Below, piece after piece: positions 43,048-53,885 of a DNA stretch of 64,000 bases. Location: assembly GCA_015069295.1 (NCBI GenBank), contig SVIW01000001.1, forward strand, positions 1-64,000, read 5' to 3'. Origin of the DNA: Clostridiales bacterium (GTDB lineage Bacteria > Bacillota > Clostridia > Christensenellales > Borkfalkiaceae). The position numbers were made by a program, and so were the translations under genes. Positions within the stretch are counted from its first letter, which is position 1; the number at the start of each line of letters is the position of its first letter. The notes beneath the pieces were generated by a model. The model did not search any database. It was given only the letters and a program-made list of their open reading frames with translations, and had not been told where the DNA came from.

Positions 43048-45516
43048 TTAATCTTCCGCTTTCTTATAAAACATTGGCAGGACGAGTTTTACCGAATCTT
43101 CCGCATAACGCGCCACTTTCTTTGCCCGCGCGCTTTGTACGCTGATAAAGACGTCTTCGCTAGAAAGCTCGGATACGTTGCCGTTCTTTTCCACAACGGC
43201 AAGCATATACGGTACGGTAACGTAGCACGCGCAAAGCACGCTCGCCCCGTCGCGCAGCCCGACGATAATCGAGCCCTTTCTGTATCGTTTGGACGGTTCG
43301 ATTTGCGAGGAAATAACCCGCTTAAACTTCCCTTCGTCCGTTGCGATAATAATTTCGCCCTCGCCGTTGATTTGGCTCATCAAAATCACTTCGTCGTCCT
43401 CACGGAGCATAATGCCGCGTACGCCGCCTGCAATCCTGCCTTGGGTGGGGATATCCTCTTTCGTGGCGTTCAGGCAAATACCGCCCTTGGTTACCATCAC
43501 GATCGTGTCTTCCTCGTCCGTTTCTTCTTCTACGGCGATAAGCTCGTCGTTTTCGGAAAGCTTAATGGCGGGGAAACTGTCTTTACGCTGCTCGTATTCT
43601 GCCCATTCCGTCTTCTTAATCATACCTTTTTTGGTGAAGAACATCAAATTGCCGTAAGGCATATGTTCGCCAACCTCGAAAAGTGCAACTACGTTTTCGC
43701 CCTCTTCCGCGTCTTTGGAAAGTTCCTTTAACGTAGCGCCCGCGTCGGAAAGTTTGCATTCCAGCTCGGGGTCGGAGATGTCGAGCTTATGACAATTCCC
43801 GTAATTGGTAAAGGCAAAAATCTTCTTATCCGTTACCGTTTTTAATAATTTCAACGCAAGGTTTTGCGGTTTGAATTTCCCCTCGATGGGTTTTTCCAAG
43901 CCGTCAACCTGTTTTCCCGTCAACACCTTAAACGCGTGGTCTGCGGTGTAGGCAAGTACGCATTTTACGCCCGGTTTCTTCTCCGAAGAGGTGGCAAGCA
44001 TTCCGTCCGCTTCCTCTCTCGTGTACACGAGTTTGGATTTTCTCGGCGAGGGATAGGCGTTTTTGATTTCGGTGATTTCTTCTTTAACCACCTGCAATTG
44101 CAGTTCGCCGCTCTTGGAAATCGCTTTCAATTTTTTGATAAGCTGTTTTAATTCTTTCAGTTCTTTTTCCAGTTTATTGATTTCCAGTTTCGTCAAGCGG
44201 GCAAGACGGAGATCCAAAATCGCCTGCGCTTGCACGTCGCTGATTTCAAAACGCTTCATCAAATTGTTTTTCGCGTCCGCAGTGCTTTCCGATTGCTTGA
44301 TAATCGCAATGACCTCGTCGATATTTTGGACGGCGATAATCATACCTTCCAAAATATGGCAACGCTGCTCCGCTTGTTCCAAATCGAACAGCGTTCTGCG
44401 CTTGATAACCTGCTGTTGGTATTTTACGTAATGACGGATAATCTCCATCAACCCAAGCTGTTGGGGTTTGCCGTCGGCAATGACGACCATATTGATACCG
44501 AAAGTAACTTCCAAGTCGGTATATTTATAAAGACATTTTAAAATAGCGTCTACGTCCGCGTCCTTTTTCACGCGAATGACGGCGCGCATACCCGTTCGGT
44601 CCGATTCGTCCGCTACGAAATCCAGTCCCGCCAGCTCTTCTTTTTTCTCTTCCCGCAAGTCTACGACTTTGCGCAAAAGCTGGGCTTTGTTGACCTGATA
44701 CGGAAGCTCGGTAATAATTAAGTTCGTCTTGCCGTTGTCCGTCTTTTCCGCCGTAATTTTCGCGCGAAGAGTGATTTTGCCGCGCCCCGTTTTATAAGCT
44801 TGAATCAATTCGTTGGCGATGATAATCCCGCCCGTAGGGAAATCGGGCGACGGGATATATTCCATCATCTCTTCCAAGGAAATCGCAGGGTTGTCAATGT
44901 ACGCCACAACGCCGTTGATTACTTCTTCTAAGTTGTGGGTAGGGATATTCGTCGCAAGCCCGACGGCAATCCCCGAAGCGCCGTTGACGAGCAGGTTAGG
45001 GAAGCGCCCGGGCAGAACGTCCGGTTCTTTCAAGCTGTCGTCGAAGTTTAAAGAAAAGCTGACCGTTTCTTTATCGATATCTCGCAAGAGCTCTAAGGCA
45101 AGCGGTTCCATTCTCGCTTCGGTATAACGCATCGCCGCCGCAGGGTCGCCGTCCACGCTGCCGAAGTTCCCGTGCCCGTTGACGAGGGTTTTTCCCATAT
45201 TGAAGCCCTGCGCCATTCGCACCATAGCGTCGTAAACGGAGCTGTCGCCGTGGGGGTGATATTTACCCATACAGTCCCCGACGATACGCGCGCTCTTTTT
45301 ATGCGGTTTATCGGGCGTTAAGCCCATTTCTTTCATCGTGTATAAAATACGTCTTTGTACGGGTTTTAAACCGTCCTCAACACGCGGCAGTGCACGGTCG
45401 AGAATAACGAATTCTGCATAAGGCAGCATAGACGAGTGCAATACTTTGTCTAAAGGCTCGATATAGAGCTGCCCGGTAGGTTCGATGATTTCCGGTTCTT
45501 TTTTACTTCTCGCCAT
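43048..45516 (-). CDS. parC: Type IIA topoisomerase subunit A (ParC/GyrA)
   Basis: 822 residues. The cleavage core has [20 protein letters not shown] near 85 and the catalytic tyrosine in [10 protein letters not shown] near 120; a long coiled tower and a C-terminal beta-pinwheel follow. The gyrase-specific GyrA box (QRRGGKG) is not visible in the pinwheel, and [10 protein letters not shown] looks ParC-like, so topoisomerase IV is favoured. Gyrase remains possible. AGGAGG precedes the start, which overlaps the subunit B gene by 14 bases. Confidence 0.8.
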   Translation of the reverse strand: MARSKKEPEIIEPTGQLYIEPLDKVLHSSMLPYAEFVILDRALPRVEDGLKPVQRRILYTMKEMGLTPDKPHKKSARIVGDCMGKYHPHGDSSVYDAMVRMAQGFNMGKTLVNGHGNFGSVDGDPAAAMRYTEARMEPLALELLRDIDKETVSFSLNFDDSLKEPDVLPGRFPNLLVNGASGIAVGLATNIPTHNLEEVINGVVAYIDNPAISLEEMMEYIPSPDFPTGGIIIANELIQAYKTGRGKITLRAKITAEKTDNGKTNLIITELPYQVNKAQLLRKVVDLREEKKEELAGLDFVADESDRTGMRAVIRVKKDADVDAILKCLYKYTDLEVTFGINMVVIADGKPQQLGLMEIIRHYVKYQQQVIKRRTLFDLEQAEQRCHILEGMIIAVQNIDEVIAIIKQSESTADAKNNLMKRFEISDVQAQAILDLRLARLTKLEINKLEKELKELKQLIKKLKAISKSGELQLQVVKEEITEIKNAYPSPRKSKLVYTREEADGMLATSSEKKPGVKCVLAYTADHAFKVLTGKQVDGLEKPIEGKFKPQNLALKLLKTVTDKKIFAFTNYGNCHKLDISDPELECKLSDAGATLKELSKDAEEGENVVALFEVGEHMPYGNLMFFTKKGMIKKTEWAEYEQRKDSFPAIKLSENDELIAVEEETDEEDTIVMVTKGGICLNATKEDIPTQGRIAGGVRGIMLREDDEVILMSQINGEGEIIIATDEGKFKRVISSQIEPSKRYRKGSIIVGLRDGASVLCACYVTVPYMLAVVEKNGNVSELSSEDVFISVQSARAKKVARYAEDSVKLVLPMFYKKAED

Positions 45517-47686
45517 TGCCCGCCTCCTGTCTGTCTTTCTTTTCTATCTTGTCGATAAAGCTATCCCGTTTGTTAAAGTTTGCGTATTTCGCCAAAAATT
45601 CCTTTCTGCCGTCTACCTTATCCCCCATCAGGGTCGTAATCATACGCTCCGCTTTCGCCGCGTCCTCAATGGTAACTTGGGTAAGATTTCTCGTAGCAGG
45701 GTTCATCGTCGTTTCCCAAAGCTGTTCCGCGCTCATTTCGCCAAGCCCTTTATAACGCTGTAATTGATAGCCCTTCCCGATTTTTTCAATCTTTTCGTTG
45801 AGTTCGTTGTCGTCGTATGCGTATTCGACCTTGTCCCCTTTGTAGACCTTGTACAAGGGCGGCATACCGATATAGACGTGCCCTGCGTTGACGAGCGGGC
45901 GCATATAGCGGAAGAAGAAAGTCAGCAAAATACAACGGATATGCAAACCGTCTTGGTCGGCATCGGAGAGAATAATGACTTTGTGGTAATTGATTTTATC
46001 TTCCTTAAAATCGGGGTCGATCCCTGCGCCGATTGCGCTGATAATCGTACGGATTTCCTCGTTTTCCAAAATTTGGCTGAGCTTCTTTTTCTCAACGTTG
46101 AGGGGTTTGCCGCGAAGGGGTAAAATCGATTGATACTGTCTTACGCGCGCTTGTTTCGCCGTACCGCCTGCCGAGTCCCCCTCTACGATAAACATTTCGT
46201 TGAGTTCGGGTTTTCTGCCCGAGCAAGCCGCCAATTTACCGATAAGGGTCAAGCCGTCGATGCTGTTTTTCGCGCGGGCGTTGTCCTTTGCCTGCTTTGC
46301 CGCCATACGCGATTTTGCCGCGCCCTGCGCTTTTTTAAGAATTTCTTCCATCGTCTTTTTATAGCCGCGGACGTTTTGGAAGACGCCAAAACCCTCGATA
46401 ACCGTCGCTTCTACGGCAGGACGAGCCTCGGTGTTGCCAAGCTTCGTTTTCGTCTGTCCCTCAAATTGCACCTCTGCCATTTTAATGGACAAAACGACCG
46501 TCAAGCCTTCGCAGAAATCGTCGCCTTGGAAATTGGAATCCTTTTCTTTTAAAATCCCGTTGCTACGCGCGTATTCGTTTAATACTCTCGTCAAGCCCGA
46601 TTTAAAGCCGATTTCGTGATACCCGCCCTCGGGGGTAGGGATATTGTTGACGAACGAGAAAATACGCTGCGAATAATCAGAGGTGTGCTGGATAGAAAAT
46701 TCTACCTGAATGTTGTTTTTTACCGCTTTATAATAAATAGGCTGCGAATAGAGGTTTTTCTTCCCCTCGTTGATATTTTTAACAAAGTCGGAAATACCAC
46801 CGTCGAATTTAAAGACAACGCGATAGGGCTCGCTTTCGAGCGCCATTTCATCGAGCTCGCCGAAAAGGGACTGTTGACCGAAAGAAAAAGGCTCTTCTTG
46901 TTCGGTTTCTGGTTGCGCCGTTTCTTCCCCCTCTTCCGCTTCGTCCGTTTCGTCCTCTGCGCCAAAAAGCATCTTCGAACGCTTTGCGTCCGCCATCGTG
47001 ATACGTTCGTCGATTAAGGTGATTTCCACGCCGCGGTTTAAAAACGCCAATTCTTTCAAGCGTTCTTCTACCGTTTCTAAATCGTAGTTGATTTCAGAAA
47101 AGACCGTTGCGTCCGGCTTAAAGCGCACCGTCGTACCCTTACGGTTGGTTGAAATACCCGTGTCTTCCAAAGGCCCGTCGGGAAGCCCGGAGTCTACCTT
47201 TTTCTTACGGGGATTGTACTTTGAGTGGAAACTCATTTTATAAATGCGTTTATTTTTACAAACTTCTACGGTGAGCCATTCGGAAAGCGCGTTCGTTACC
47301 GAAGCGCCGACGCCGTGCAAACCGCCCGAATATTCGTAATTGCCCTGTCCAAATTTACCGCCTGCGTGCAACTTCGTGAAAACAAGCTGAACACCCGAAA
47401 CTTTTTCTTTCGGGTGTATATCGGTGGGAATCCCTCTACCGTTGTCCTCTACCGAAGCGCTGCCGTCCTCGTGTAAGGTAACCTTAATTTTATCCGCGTG
47501 TCCGTTTGCCGCCTCGTCGATGGCGTTGTCCACGATTTCCCAAAGAATGTGGTGCAAGCCCTTGACGCCGGTCGACCCGATATACATACCGGGGCGCATA
47601 CGCACCGCGTCAAGCCCTTCTAAAACTTCAAGGTTTTTCGCGCTGTATTCGTCCGTTTTTTTCATTTCGTTTTTCTTTACTGCCAT
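45503..47686 (-). CDS. parE: Type IIA topoisomerase subunit B (ParE/GyrB)
   Basis: 727 residues. GHKL ATPase with [16 protein letters not shown] and [10 protein letters not shown]; then the TOPRIM domain with VEGDSAGG and LSDADQDG. An acidic, disordered insert (about 237-290, [17 protein letters not shown]...) interrupts the segment joining the ATPase and transducer domains and is unlike the compact form of relatives. It pairs with the overlapping subunit A gene. GyrB and ParE are hard to separate by eye, so the symbol follows the partner. Confidence 0.8.
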   Translation of the reverse strand: MAVKKNEMKKTDEYSAKNLEVLEGLDAVRMRPGMYIGSTGVKGLHHILWEIVDNAIDEAANGHADKIKVTLHEDGSASVEDNGRGIPTDIHPKEKVSGVQLVFTKLHAGGKFGQGNYEYSGGLHGVGASVTNALSEWLTVEVCKNKRIYKMSFHSKYNPRKKKVDSGLPDGPLEDTGISTNRKGTTVRFKPDATVFSEINYDLETVEERLKELAFLNRGVEITLIDERITMADAKRSKMLFGAEDETDEAEEGEETAQPETEQEEPFSFGQQSLFGELDEMALESEPYRVVFKFDGGISDFVKNINEGKKNLYSQPIYYKAVKNNIQVEFSIQHTSDYSQRIFSFVNNIPTPEGGYHEIGFKSGLTRVLNEYARSNGILKEKDSNFQGDDFCEGLTVVLSIKMAEVQFEGQTKTKLGNTEARPAVEATVIEGFGVFQNVRGYKKTMEEILKKAQGAAKSRMAAKQAKDNARAKNSIDGLTLIGKLAACSGRKPELNEMFIVEGDSAGGTAKQARVRQYQSILPLRGKPLNVEKKKLSQILENEEIRTIISAIGAGIDPDFKEDKINYHKVIILSDADQDGLHIRCILLTFFFRYMRPLVNAGHVYIGMPPLYKVYKGDKVEYAYDDNELNEKIEKIGKGYQLQRYKGLGEMSAEQLWETTMNPATRNLTQVTIEDAAKAERMITTLMGDKVDGRKEFLAKYANFNKRDSFIDKIEKKDRQEAGNGEK

Positions 47687-47736
47687 TTTTTCCTCAACTG
47701 TTAGTATTTGTAGATATTCTTTTTCCTTTCTCTAAA

Positions 47737-47756
47737 AATATGCCACAATATGCCAT
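47737..47756. repeat. Tandem 10-bp direct repeat in the parE leader
   Basis: AATATGCCAC directly followed by AATATGCCAT. Both copies lie just past the predicted start point, one helical turn apart, suitable for a protein bound as a tandem dimer. Confidence 0.5.
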
Positions 47757-47765
47757 TTTAGGGCT

Positions 47766-47794
47766 ATTATAACACTTTCCGCTTAATTTTTCAA
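47766..47794 (-). promoter_or_regulatory. Promoter of parE-parC
   Basis: Minus strand TTGAAA, 17 bases, TATAAT, giving a leader of about 70 bases. Confidence 0.7.
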
Positions 47795-47841
47795 ACGTTT
47801 TAAGCAATTTCTTTACAGCTTTTTCTATTCTTTTTAAAATT

Positions 47842-50259
47842 TTACGGCTGTTCGCTTCGTTTTTCAATTACCGCCAAATCGTTCAAAGCGCGAGTATAGG
47901 CGATATATTTTTCGCTGTCCGTCAAGCCCTCGTCCACGACGACGACGGAAGAAAATTCCAAACCCTTGCTTTCGTAAACGGTCATAATATTGATTTTTAA
48001 GCGGGAAAGTTTTCCCTTTTCCGACAAATCGTTGTAGGATTTTTTTAAATACTCCGCTTTCTTTTCCGCCGCGCAAATTATCGCCTTTAATCCCGATTTG
48101 TTTTTGAAAAAACCGCTGATTGCGCGCGGGGTTATCGAAAGCACGGGCGGTCCGTCATAGCCAATCGACTGCATATCCAGCCCCAATTTTTCCGCTACGT
48201 ACCCAACGATTTGGGTCGTATTGCGATAATTTTGGTTTAACCCGTATACAGAAAATCCTGAAAATTCTTTTTCCCAATCGGAAATCCCCCGCCACGGAGT
48301 AACGTTTTGCGCGATATCCCCAAAGACGTTAAAAGCGGCTTTTTTATTGATTTTGCGAAGCAATTCGTATTCGCAAGCCGAAATATCCTGCCCTTCGTCC
48401 ACGAATACGTACGAATAAGCGGGCGAAAGCCGCTGACAAAGCCCTGCGCAAATCACGCACAGCGCATACGCGTCCGAGCGGTACATCTTTTTTGAGGTCA
48501 TACCGTATTTCGTCTTATATTTTTTTACCGTTTCCCGATAAAAATACCTGACGATATCCACGAAATCTTCTCCCCCGCCAATGGCGGAAAAGCATTTTTC
48601 CCCTTTCAAATAGGTATAAAATTCGAAAAACGCCGTGTTCGATTCGCCGATCGTCCTGACCTTTTCGCGTATCTTTTCGATTTCTTTGCAAAGCTCTTTC
48701 CGTCTTTCGATACGGTCGGCGTATAAATATACTTCCACGCCCCCTATCTTTTGTTTAAACCGCATCAAATCGCGGATTTCTTTTTCTATCTCTTGATCCA
48801 GCGAAAGCAAGGTTTCCTCTGCTTCCGTTATAATTTTTTCCGTAAAGCGAACGACGTACGAAGCGCTCTTGTAAAAGGATAACAGTTGACGGTAAAAATA
48901 TTCGGGAGAACGGGCGCGTTCGCTTTTTAGCGTGCCGTCCATAAAATCGTCGATATCCAAAATACAATTCATCAAGCCGCGGAACGGCTTTGTATAGTAC
49001 AGTCCGCCCTCTTTGCGTTCTTTGATTTCGCCGAGCACCGCGCGGCGCACTCGCATAGACGCGTTTTTTATCCCCTCATAGGCGTGGATTTGCTTTTTAC
49101 ATTCCTTTACGATATCAAAAATAAAGTCTTGACATTCTTCGCCTGTGAAAAGTCCGTATAGATTATCAAAAACCTTGTTCTGCTTTTTCTGGACGTCCAA
49201 AGTAAATTGCGGGGAATATACGTAGGACAAATAATCTTTATCTTCCGTTTGCGATAAATCGATTTTGTCTTGTAAATAAATTTTTTCGCTCTTTAATACC
49301 AGCAAAAAATATTCGTAGATAGTGGTCGTCTGCACGCGTTCGAGTTCAAGGACTTCGGCAAGCTCGTTGATAAAGGTATTGAACGTATTGCTGGGCGTAA
49401 TAATCAGCACGTCGCGAGGCTTCATACCGTCGTTATTATACAGTAAATAACTCAAACGGTGTAGCATAACCATTGTTTTACCGCTGCCCGCACAGCCTTG
49501 TAAAACGAAGTTTTCTCTTTCGGGGCAGGTTATAATTTCGTACTGCTTTTCCTGTATCGTTTCGATAATGTCTTTGATTGCCGCGTCCTGCTTTCGATTG
49601 CGGATAATGTCTTGCAAAAAGGGATCTAATACGTTTTCTTCGTCCCTATGCGCAATTTCTTCCGCCGTCAAATAATCGCGCAAGGAAAGGTATTCGTTTT
49701 TAAAATCCTCGACCTTGCCGCTTTTCGTGCGGATCGCCCGCCGCAAAACCGTCTTATATTCGTACTCGCCAAAGGTAAAGGACGAACAGCTTTTTTGATA
49801 ATACCGTCTTGCCACGGGAGTACGCCAATCGAGGATTTCCAAACGGATATCCCCTTTTTTACCGATATAATAACTGTTGTAGCCCTCTTGATTGTCAATC
49901 AAATCCATTCGGGCAAAATACGGCTCTTCAAAGAAAGGTCTAAACGCCTGTATTTTTTCGTTTTCAAGTTCTATATCCGCGAGGATATTTTTTATTTTTC
50001 GGTAATTTTCCGCGCTATCGCCTTCCCTTTCAAGAGATTTTATCTCTTCTTTAGCGGCTTTAATCGCTTTTTTGCGCGGACGGATACGGGCGATATGCAG
50101 CATTTGCATTACCGCCTCGATATGCTCGTCTTCATAACGCTTTTGTTCCTCCTCGTCTAAAAGAGAGAGAAACCAAGCGTGATCCCCCGCTTTTTTCGTG
50201 TCCAAAAGCGCAAGCAATTTTTCGTAAGAAAATTTTGTTGACGTACCTTTCTTTTCCAT
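47842..50259 (-). CDS. helD: HelD-type RNA polymerase-recycling helicase
   Basis: 805 residues of helicase superfamily 1. An N-terminal coiled coil (about 20-90), Walker A GCAGSGKTMVMLHR near 230, Walker B YVFVDEGQDIS, and NQNYRNTTQIV and YTRALNDLAVI motifs in the C-terminal part. The HelD family removes stalled RNA polymerase from DNA. ATG 50259 has no Shine-Dalgarno sequence; a TATGAT box 11 bases upstream predicts a four-base leader. Another ATG at 50274 lies inside that box. Confidence 0.85.
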   Translation of the reverse strand: MEKKGTSTKFSYEKLLALLDTKKAGDHAWFLSLLDEEEQKRYEDEHIEAVMQMLHIARIRPRKKAIKAAKEEIKSLEREGDSAENYRKIKNILADIELENEKIQAFRPFFEEPYFARMDLIDNQEGYNSYYIGKKGDIRLEILDWRTPVARRYYQKSCSSFTFGEYEYKTVLRRAIRTKSGKVEDFKNEYLSLRDYLTAEEIAHRDEENVLDPFLQDIIRNRKQDAAIKDIIETIQEKQYEIITCPERENFVLQGCAGSGKTMVMLHRLSYLLYNNDGMKPRDVLIITPSNTFNTFINELAEVLELERVQTTTIYEYFLLVLKSEKIYLQDKIDLSQTEDKDYLSYVYSPQFTLDVQKKQNKVFDNLYGLFTGEECQDFIFDIVKECKKQIHAYEGIKNASMRVRRAVLGEIKERKEGGLYYTKPFRGLMNCILDIDDFMDGTLKSERARSPEYFYRQLLSFYKSASYVVRFTEKIITEAEETLLSLDQEIEKEIRDLMRFKQKIGGVEVYLYADRIERRKELCKEIEKIREKVRTIGESNTAFFEFYTYLKGEKCFSAIGGGEDFVDIVRYFYRETVKKYKTKYGMTSKKMYRSDAYALCVICAGLCQRLSPAYSYVFVDEGQDISACEYELLRKINKKAAFNVFGDIAQNVTPWRGISDWEKEFSGFSVYGLNQNYRNTTQIVGYVAEKLGLDMQSIGYDGPPVLSITPRAISGFFKNKSGLKAIICAAEKKAEYLKKSYNDLSEKGKLSRLKINIMTVYESKGLEFSSVVVVDEGLTDSEKYIAYTRALNDLAVIEKRSEQP

Positions 50260-50269
50260 ACTATTCTTT

Positions 50270-50298
50270 ATCATACCATATCCAAACGAAAAATGGAA
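50270..50298 (-). promoter_or_regulatory. Possible promoter of helD, near-leaderless
   Basis: Minus strand TTCCAT, 17 bases, TATGAT. The -35 match is weak. Confidence 0.4.
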
Positions 50299-50343
50299 GA
50301 GTTTGACCGAAAGTTTTTTAAAAATTTTTTCGCCTTTTTTCGC

Positions 50344-50373
50344 AAAAAAACAGCCGCCCGATATCCGGACGGC
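50344..50373 (-). terminator. Terminator of argS
   Basis: GCCGTCCG / CGGGCGGC stem with one G-T pair, then seven T on the minus strand. Confidence 0.85.
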
Positions 50374-50386
50374 ATACTTTTTATGA

Positions 50387-52090
50387 TTACATTTTTTCGG
50401 GAATCCCGATACCCAAAAGCGCAAACGCGTTTTTCAAAGCCTGCAAGGTTGCGTTCGTCAGCGCCAAACGGAAATTTTTCGTCTTTTCGTCTTCTGCGGC
50501 GAGAATTTTGCGGTTAAAGTAGAATTTGTTAAACTTTTGCGCCACGTCCACGGCAAAACGAGCGATACAGGAAGGCTCGTATTTTTCCGCCGCGGTTTCC
50601 ACCGTTTCAGGGAAGGTTGCAATCGCTTTGACAAGCTCGATTTCCTCTGCGGTCAATTCGGGGATTTCATAGTTCGTTACAATCCCTCCCTTTTGCAAAA
50701 CGGAATTTGCTCTCGCGCAGGTATACTGTACGTACACGCTCGTTTCCCCGTCGAAATTAAGCACTTTGTCGTAAGAGAATACGATATCTTTGATTTTGTT
50801 ATTATAAAGAGCCCCGAAAATTACCGCGCCGACGCCCACTTTTTGCGCTACGTCCGTCTTGTTTTCAAGCTCGGGGTTTTTCTCGTCGATAATCGTATAC
50901 GCCTTTTCGATACACTTATTGATGACGTCCTCTAAAAATACGACGTTGCCCTTTCTCGTGGACATCGTACCCTCTTCCAAAGAAACCATACCGTAAGCTA
51001 CGTGCACGAGGTCCTTCGCCCAATCCTTGCCCATCAACTCTAATACTTTAAAGAACTGTTTAAAGTGTAAGTTTTGCTGATAAGCAACGACGTAAAGGCA
51101 TTTATCGAAATCGTACGTATTTTTACGGTATTGCGCAGCCGCCATATCGCGGGTTGCGTACAAAGAAGTACCGTCCGATTTTAAAATGATGCAAGGCGCC
51201 ATACCGTATTCTTCCAAATCGACGACCTGCGCCCCGCGGCTTTCAATCAGCAGCCCTTTTTCCTTCAATTCGTCTACGATAGGCTGCATTTTATCCGAAT
51301 AAAAACTTTCGCCTGCGTACGAATCGAAACGAATATCTAACATATCGTAGATTTTTTGCACGTCCTTTAAGGTCAATTCTTTAAACCAATGGAAGAGCTG
51401 CAAACATTCCTCGTCGCCCAATTCAATTTTCTTAAAATACGCGCGCGCTTCGTCGTCGTATTCGGGATGCACTTCCGCTTCTTGGTGGAATTTTACGTAC
51501 AATTCGTTTAAAGCGCGGATACCGCCCTCTTCGATAGTCTTTTTATCCCCCCAACGCTTGTAGGCGGAAATCAATTTCCCAAACTGCGTGCCGTAGTCGC
51601 CAAGATGGTTAATCCCTACCGCTTTATAGCCAAGGAAATTAAAAATACGGTACAACGCGCCGCCAAGCACCGTCGTAGACAAATGCCCGATATGGAAGGG
51701 TTTTGCAATGTTAATCGACGAATAATCCAAACATACCGTCTTGCCCTTTCCGATATCCGAAGCGCCGAACCCCTCTTTTTCCGCAAGGATTTTATCAAGC
51801 GTAGCGCGTACGAATCCGTCCTTTTTAATTTTAAAATTCAAATACCCGTTGACGGCGGAAACCTCGCTGATTACTTCGTCAGACATAGGTATTATGTTAG
51901 ACATAATACTGTTTTTTAACTCTTCCGCGATAAGAACGGGGCTTTTGCGCAATACTTTTGCGAATTTGAAGCAAGGCAAGGCATAATCCCCCATTTCGGT
52001 ATTGGGAGGAAGCGCAATCAGTTCGCAGAGTTCGTCCTTGCTTACGCCCTCGATATCAATCTTATCCGCAATATACTTTTTATAATCCAT
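50387..52090 (-). CDS. argS: Arginyl-tRNA synthetase
   Basis: 567 residues, class I. NIAKPFHIGHLSTTVLGG carries the HIGH motif (about 127-144), and GTMSTRKGNVV near 360 is the KMSKS-like loop. The N-terminal Add1 domain and the C-terminal DALR anticodon-binding domain (ending LLGIGIPEKM) are present. It charges tRNA-Arg. AAGGTG precedes the start; divergent from ychF. Confidence 0.96.
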   Translation of the reverse strand: MDYKKYIADKIDIEGVSKDELCELIALPPNTEMGDYALPCFKFAKVLRKSPVLIAEELKNSIMSNIIPMSDEVISEVSAVNGYLNFKIKKDGFVRATLDKILAEKEGFGASDIGKGKTVCLDYSSINIAKPFHIGHLSTTVLGGALYRIFNFLGYKAVGINHLGDYGTQFGKLISAYKRWGDKKTIEEGGIRALNELYVKFHQEAEVHPEYDDEARAYFKKIELGDEECLQLFHWFKELTLKDVQKIYDMLDIRFDSYAGESFYSDKMQPIVDELKEKGLLIESRGAQVVDLEEYGMAPCIILKSDGTSLYATRDMAAAQYRKNTYDFDKCLYVVAYQQNLHFKQFFKVLELMGKDWAKDLVHVAYGMVSLEEGTMSTRKGNVVFLEDVINKCIEKAYTIIDEKNPELENKTDVAQKVGVGAVIFGALYNNKIKDIVFSYDKVLNFDGETSVYVQYTCARANSVLQKGGIVTNYEIPELTAEEIELVKAIATFPETVETAAEKYEPSCIARFAVDVAQKFNKFYFNRKILAAEDEKTKNFRLALTNATLQALKNAFALLGIGIPEKM

Positions 52091-52122
52091 AACACACCTT
52101 CACGTTATCGTTTATCCTATTT

Positions 52123-52151
52123 ACTATAGCATATTTTTTTAATTTGAGCAA
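52123..52151 (-). promoter_or_regulatory. Promoter of argS
   Basis: Minus strand TTGCTC, 17 bases, TATAGT. Confidence 0.65.
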
Positions 52152-52179
52152 GTATTTTTTCAAATTGGGCGCGTTTAAT

Positions 52180-52208
52180 TTGCCAAATTTTAAATTTTAT
52201 ATTATAAT
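52180..52208 (+). promoter_or_regulatory. Promoter of ychF
   Basis: TTGCCA, 17 bases, TATAAT, divergent from the argS promoter. Confidence 0.75.
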
Positions 52209-52242
52209 ATAGCAGAAAAACGATTATAAAGGAAGAAATCTT

Positions 52243-53358
52243 ATGAAACTTGGCGTTGTTGGTCTTCCCAACGTTGGCAAATCCACTCTTTTTAACGCAA
52301 TCACGCACGCGGGCGCAGAATGTGCGAATTATCCTTTCTGCACCATCGAGCCCAACGTAGGCGTCGTTGCCGTTCCCGACGAGCGTTTAGACAAGCTTGC
52401 GGCGCTGTATAACAGCAAAAAGGTAACCCCTGCCGTTATCGAGTTCGTAGACATTGCAGGGCTCGTAAAAGGCGCGTCCAAAGGCGAAGGCTTGGGAAAT
52501 AAGTTCCTTTCGCATATTAGAGAAGTAGACGCTATCGTACACGTAGTACGTTGTTTCGAGGATTCGAACATTACCCACGTAGACGATAAAATCGACCCCC
52601 TTTCCGATATTGAAACGATTAACCTCGAATTGATTATGTCGGATATGGAAGCCGTACAAAACCGTATGAACAAGGTCAAAGTACAAGCGCGCGGCGGCGC
52701 GGATAAAAAGGCTGCGGAAGAATACGCCTTTTTAGAAAGACTGTATGCCCATCTTGAAAACGAAAAGCCCGCAAGAAACTTCGCGCTTGCCGACGGGGAA
52801 GAAGAATTTTTGAAAAACTGTTTCCTTTTGACGGTAAAGCCCGTTATTTATGCAGCGAACATCAAAGAAGACGATATGGGCAAAGACGAGGATTCCCTCC
52901 CCTTCGTCGTTAAAGTAAAAGAGTTCGCGGCAAGCGAAGGCGCGGAAGTTTTGGTAATTTGCGCGAAAACGGAAGAAGAGCTTTCTCAAATGGACGCCGA
53001 AGATAAAGCGATGTTTATGGAAGAGTTCGGCTTGGGCGAAAGCGGACTTGACCGCTTGATTAAAAAGTCCTACGCATTATTAGGCTTGATTTCCTATCTT
53101 ACGGCAGGCGAAAAGGAAACGCGCGCTTGGACGATTGTCAAAGGCACGAAAGCGCCGCAGGCAGCCGGTAAAATTCATACCGATTTTGAAAAGGGCTTTA
53201 TCCGCGCGGACGTCGTAAATTGGGAAATCCTCGTAACCCTTGGCTCTATCCCCGCAGCAAAAGCGGAAGGAAAGGTGCGTAGCGAAGGAAAAGAATACGT
53301 TATGCAGGACGGCGACGTCGTAGAATATTATTTCAACGTTTCGAAAAGCAACAAATAA
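52243..53358 (+). CDS. ychF: Ribosome-binding ATPase YchF (Obg-like)
   Basis: 371 residues. Walker A GLPNVGKSTLFN at 7-18, VDIAGLVKGASKGEGLGNKFLSHIREVD switch region, coiled coil about 130-165, and a C-terminal TGS domain (AWTIVKGTKAPQAAGKIHTDFEKGFIRADV). YchF binds the ribosome and prefers ATP. AAGGAAG precedes the start. Confidence 0.96.
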   Translation: MKLGVVGLPNVGKSTLFNAITHAGAECANYPFCTIEPNVGVVAVPDERLDKLAALYNSKKVTPAVIEFVDIAGLVKGASKGEGLGNKFLSHIREVDAIVHVVRCFEDSNITHVDDKIDPLSDIETINLELIMSDMEAVQNRMNKVKVQARGGADKKAAEEYAFLERLYAHLENEKPARNFALADGEEEFLKNCFLLTVKPVIYAANIKEDDMGKDEDSLPFVVKVKEFAASEGAEVLVICAKTEEELSQMDAEDKAMFMEEFGLGESGLDRLIKKSYALLGLISYLTAGEKETRAWTIVKGTKAPQAAGKIHTDFEKGFIRADVVNWEILVTLGSIPAAKAEGKVRSEGKEYVMQDGDVVEYYFNVSKSNK

Positions 53359-53370
53359 GTTTTGTATCGA

Positions 53371-53408
53371 ATAAAGAAATCCCGCGAAAATTCGCGGGAT
53401 TTCTTTAT
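53371..53408. terminator. Bidirectional terminator after ychF
   Basis: An 18-bp stem ATAAAGAAATCCCGCGAA with its reverse complement and a two-base centre, overlapping the end of the convergent gene. Confidence 0.85.
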
Positions 53409-53860
53409 ATCGAATTTTTTTGTAAATAGTCTTCTAAAATTTCAACGGCAAGCCCTACCATCTCCGCGCAGGAACGCTTTTGATAATATTCCTTCGTTCT
53501 TACCTCCGCTTCGCCTCCCACTTCCACGGGGACTTGCATTTTCGCAAGCAATTCCCCGCAAATCAAGCTACCGCACTTTTCTTTAAACTTTGCGCAAAGC
53601 TCTTGCGTGATTGCGTAGACTTTCTTTTTATTTTCGGGATTGTTTTCCGCAGAAGAAAAGACCGCGCCGACGACGAATGCCATACCGCTGACTGCGCCGC
53701 AGGTAAGGCGCAAGCGCCCCAGTCCGCCTCCAAAAGGCAAGGTTATTTTGATAATAGTCTCTCTATCCAGTCCGATAATATCCTCAAACGCCAACGCCAC
53801 GGCTTGCGAACAAGCGTAGCCTTGTTTAAAATATTCTTTTGCCTTTTCTATCCTTGACAT
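53405..53860 (-). CDS. C_GCAxxG_C_C family cysteine-motif protein
   Basis: 151 residues. YACSQAV, TCGAVSGMAFVVG and the later spaced cysteines (C-GSLICGELL, KRSCAEMV) match the C_GCAxxG_C_C family, thought to be redox-active and found mainly in anaerobes. The classic alanine is valine here (CGAVSG). Function unknown. AAGGAG precedes the start. Confidence 0.85.
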   Translation of the reverse strand: MSRIEKAKEYFKQGYACSQAVALAFEDIIGLDRETIIKITLPFGGGLGRLRLTCGAVSGMAFVVGAVFSSAENNPENKKKVYAITQELCAKFKEKCGSLICGELLAKMQVPVEVGGEAEVRTKEYYQKRSCAEMVGLAVEILEDYLQKNSI

Positions 53861-53885
53861 TTTCCTTTCTCCTTGCTATAATATT

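Noticed and set aside
43048-47686. Certain assignment as gyrase
   Set aside because: Lack of the GyrA box argues against it, but sequence by eye cannot separate gyrase from topoisomerase IV; names given as ParC/ParE with reduced confidence.
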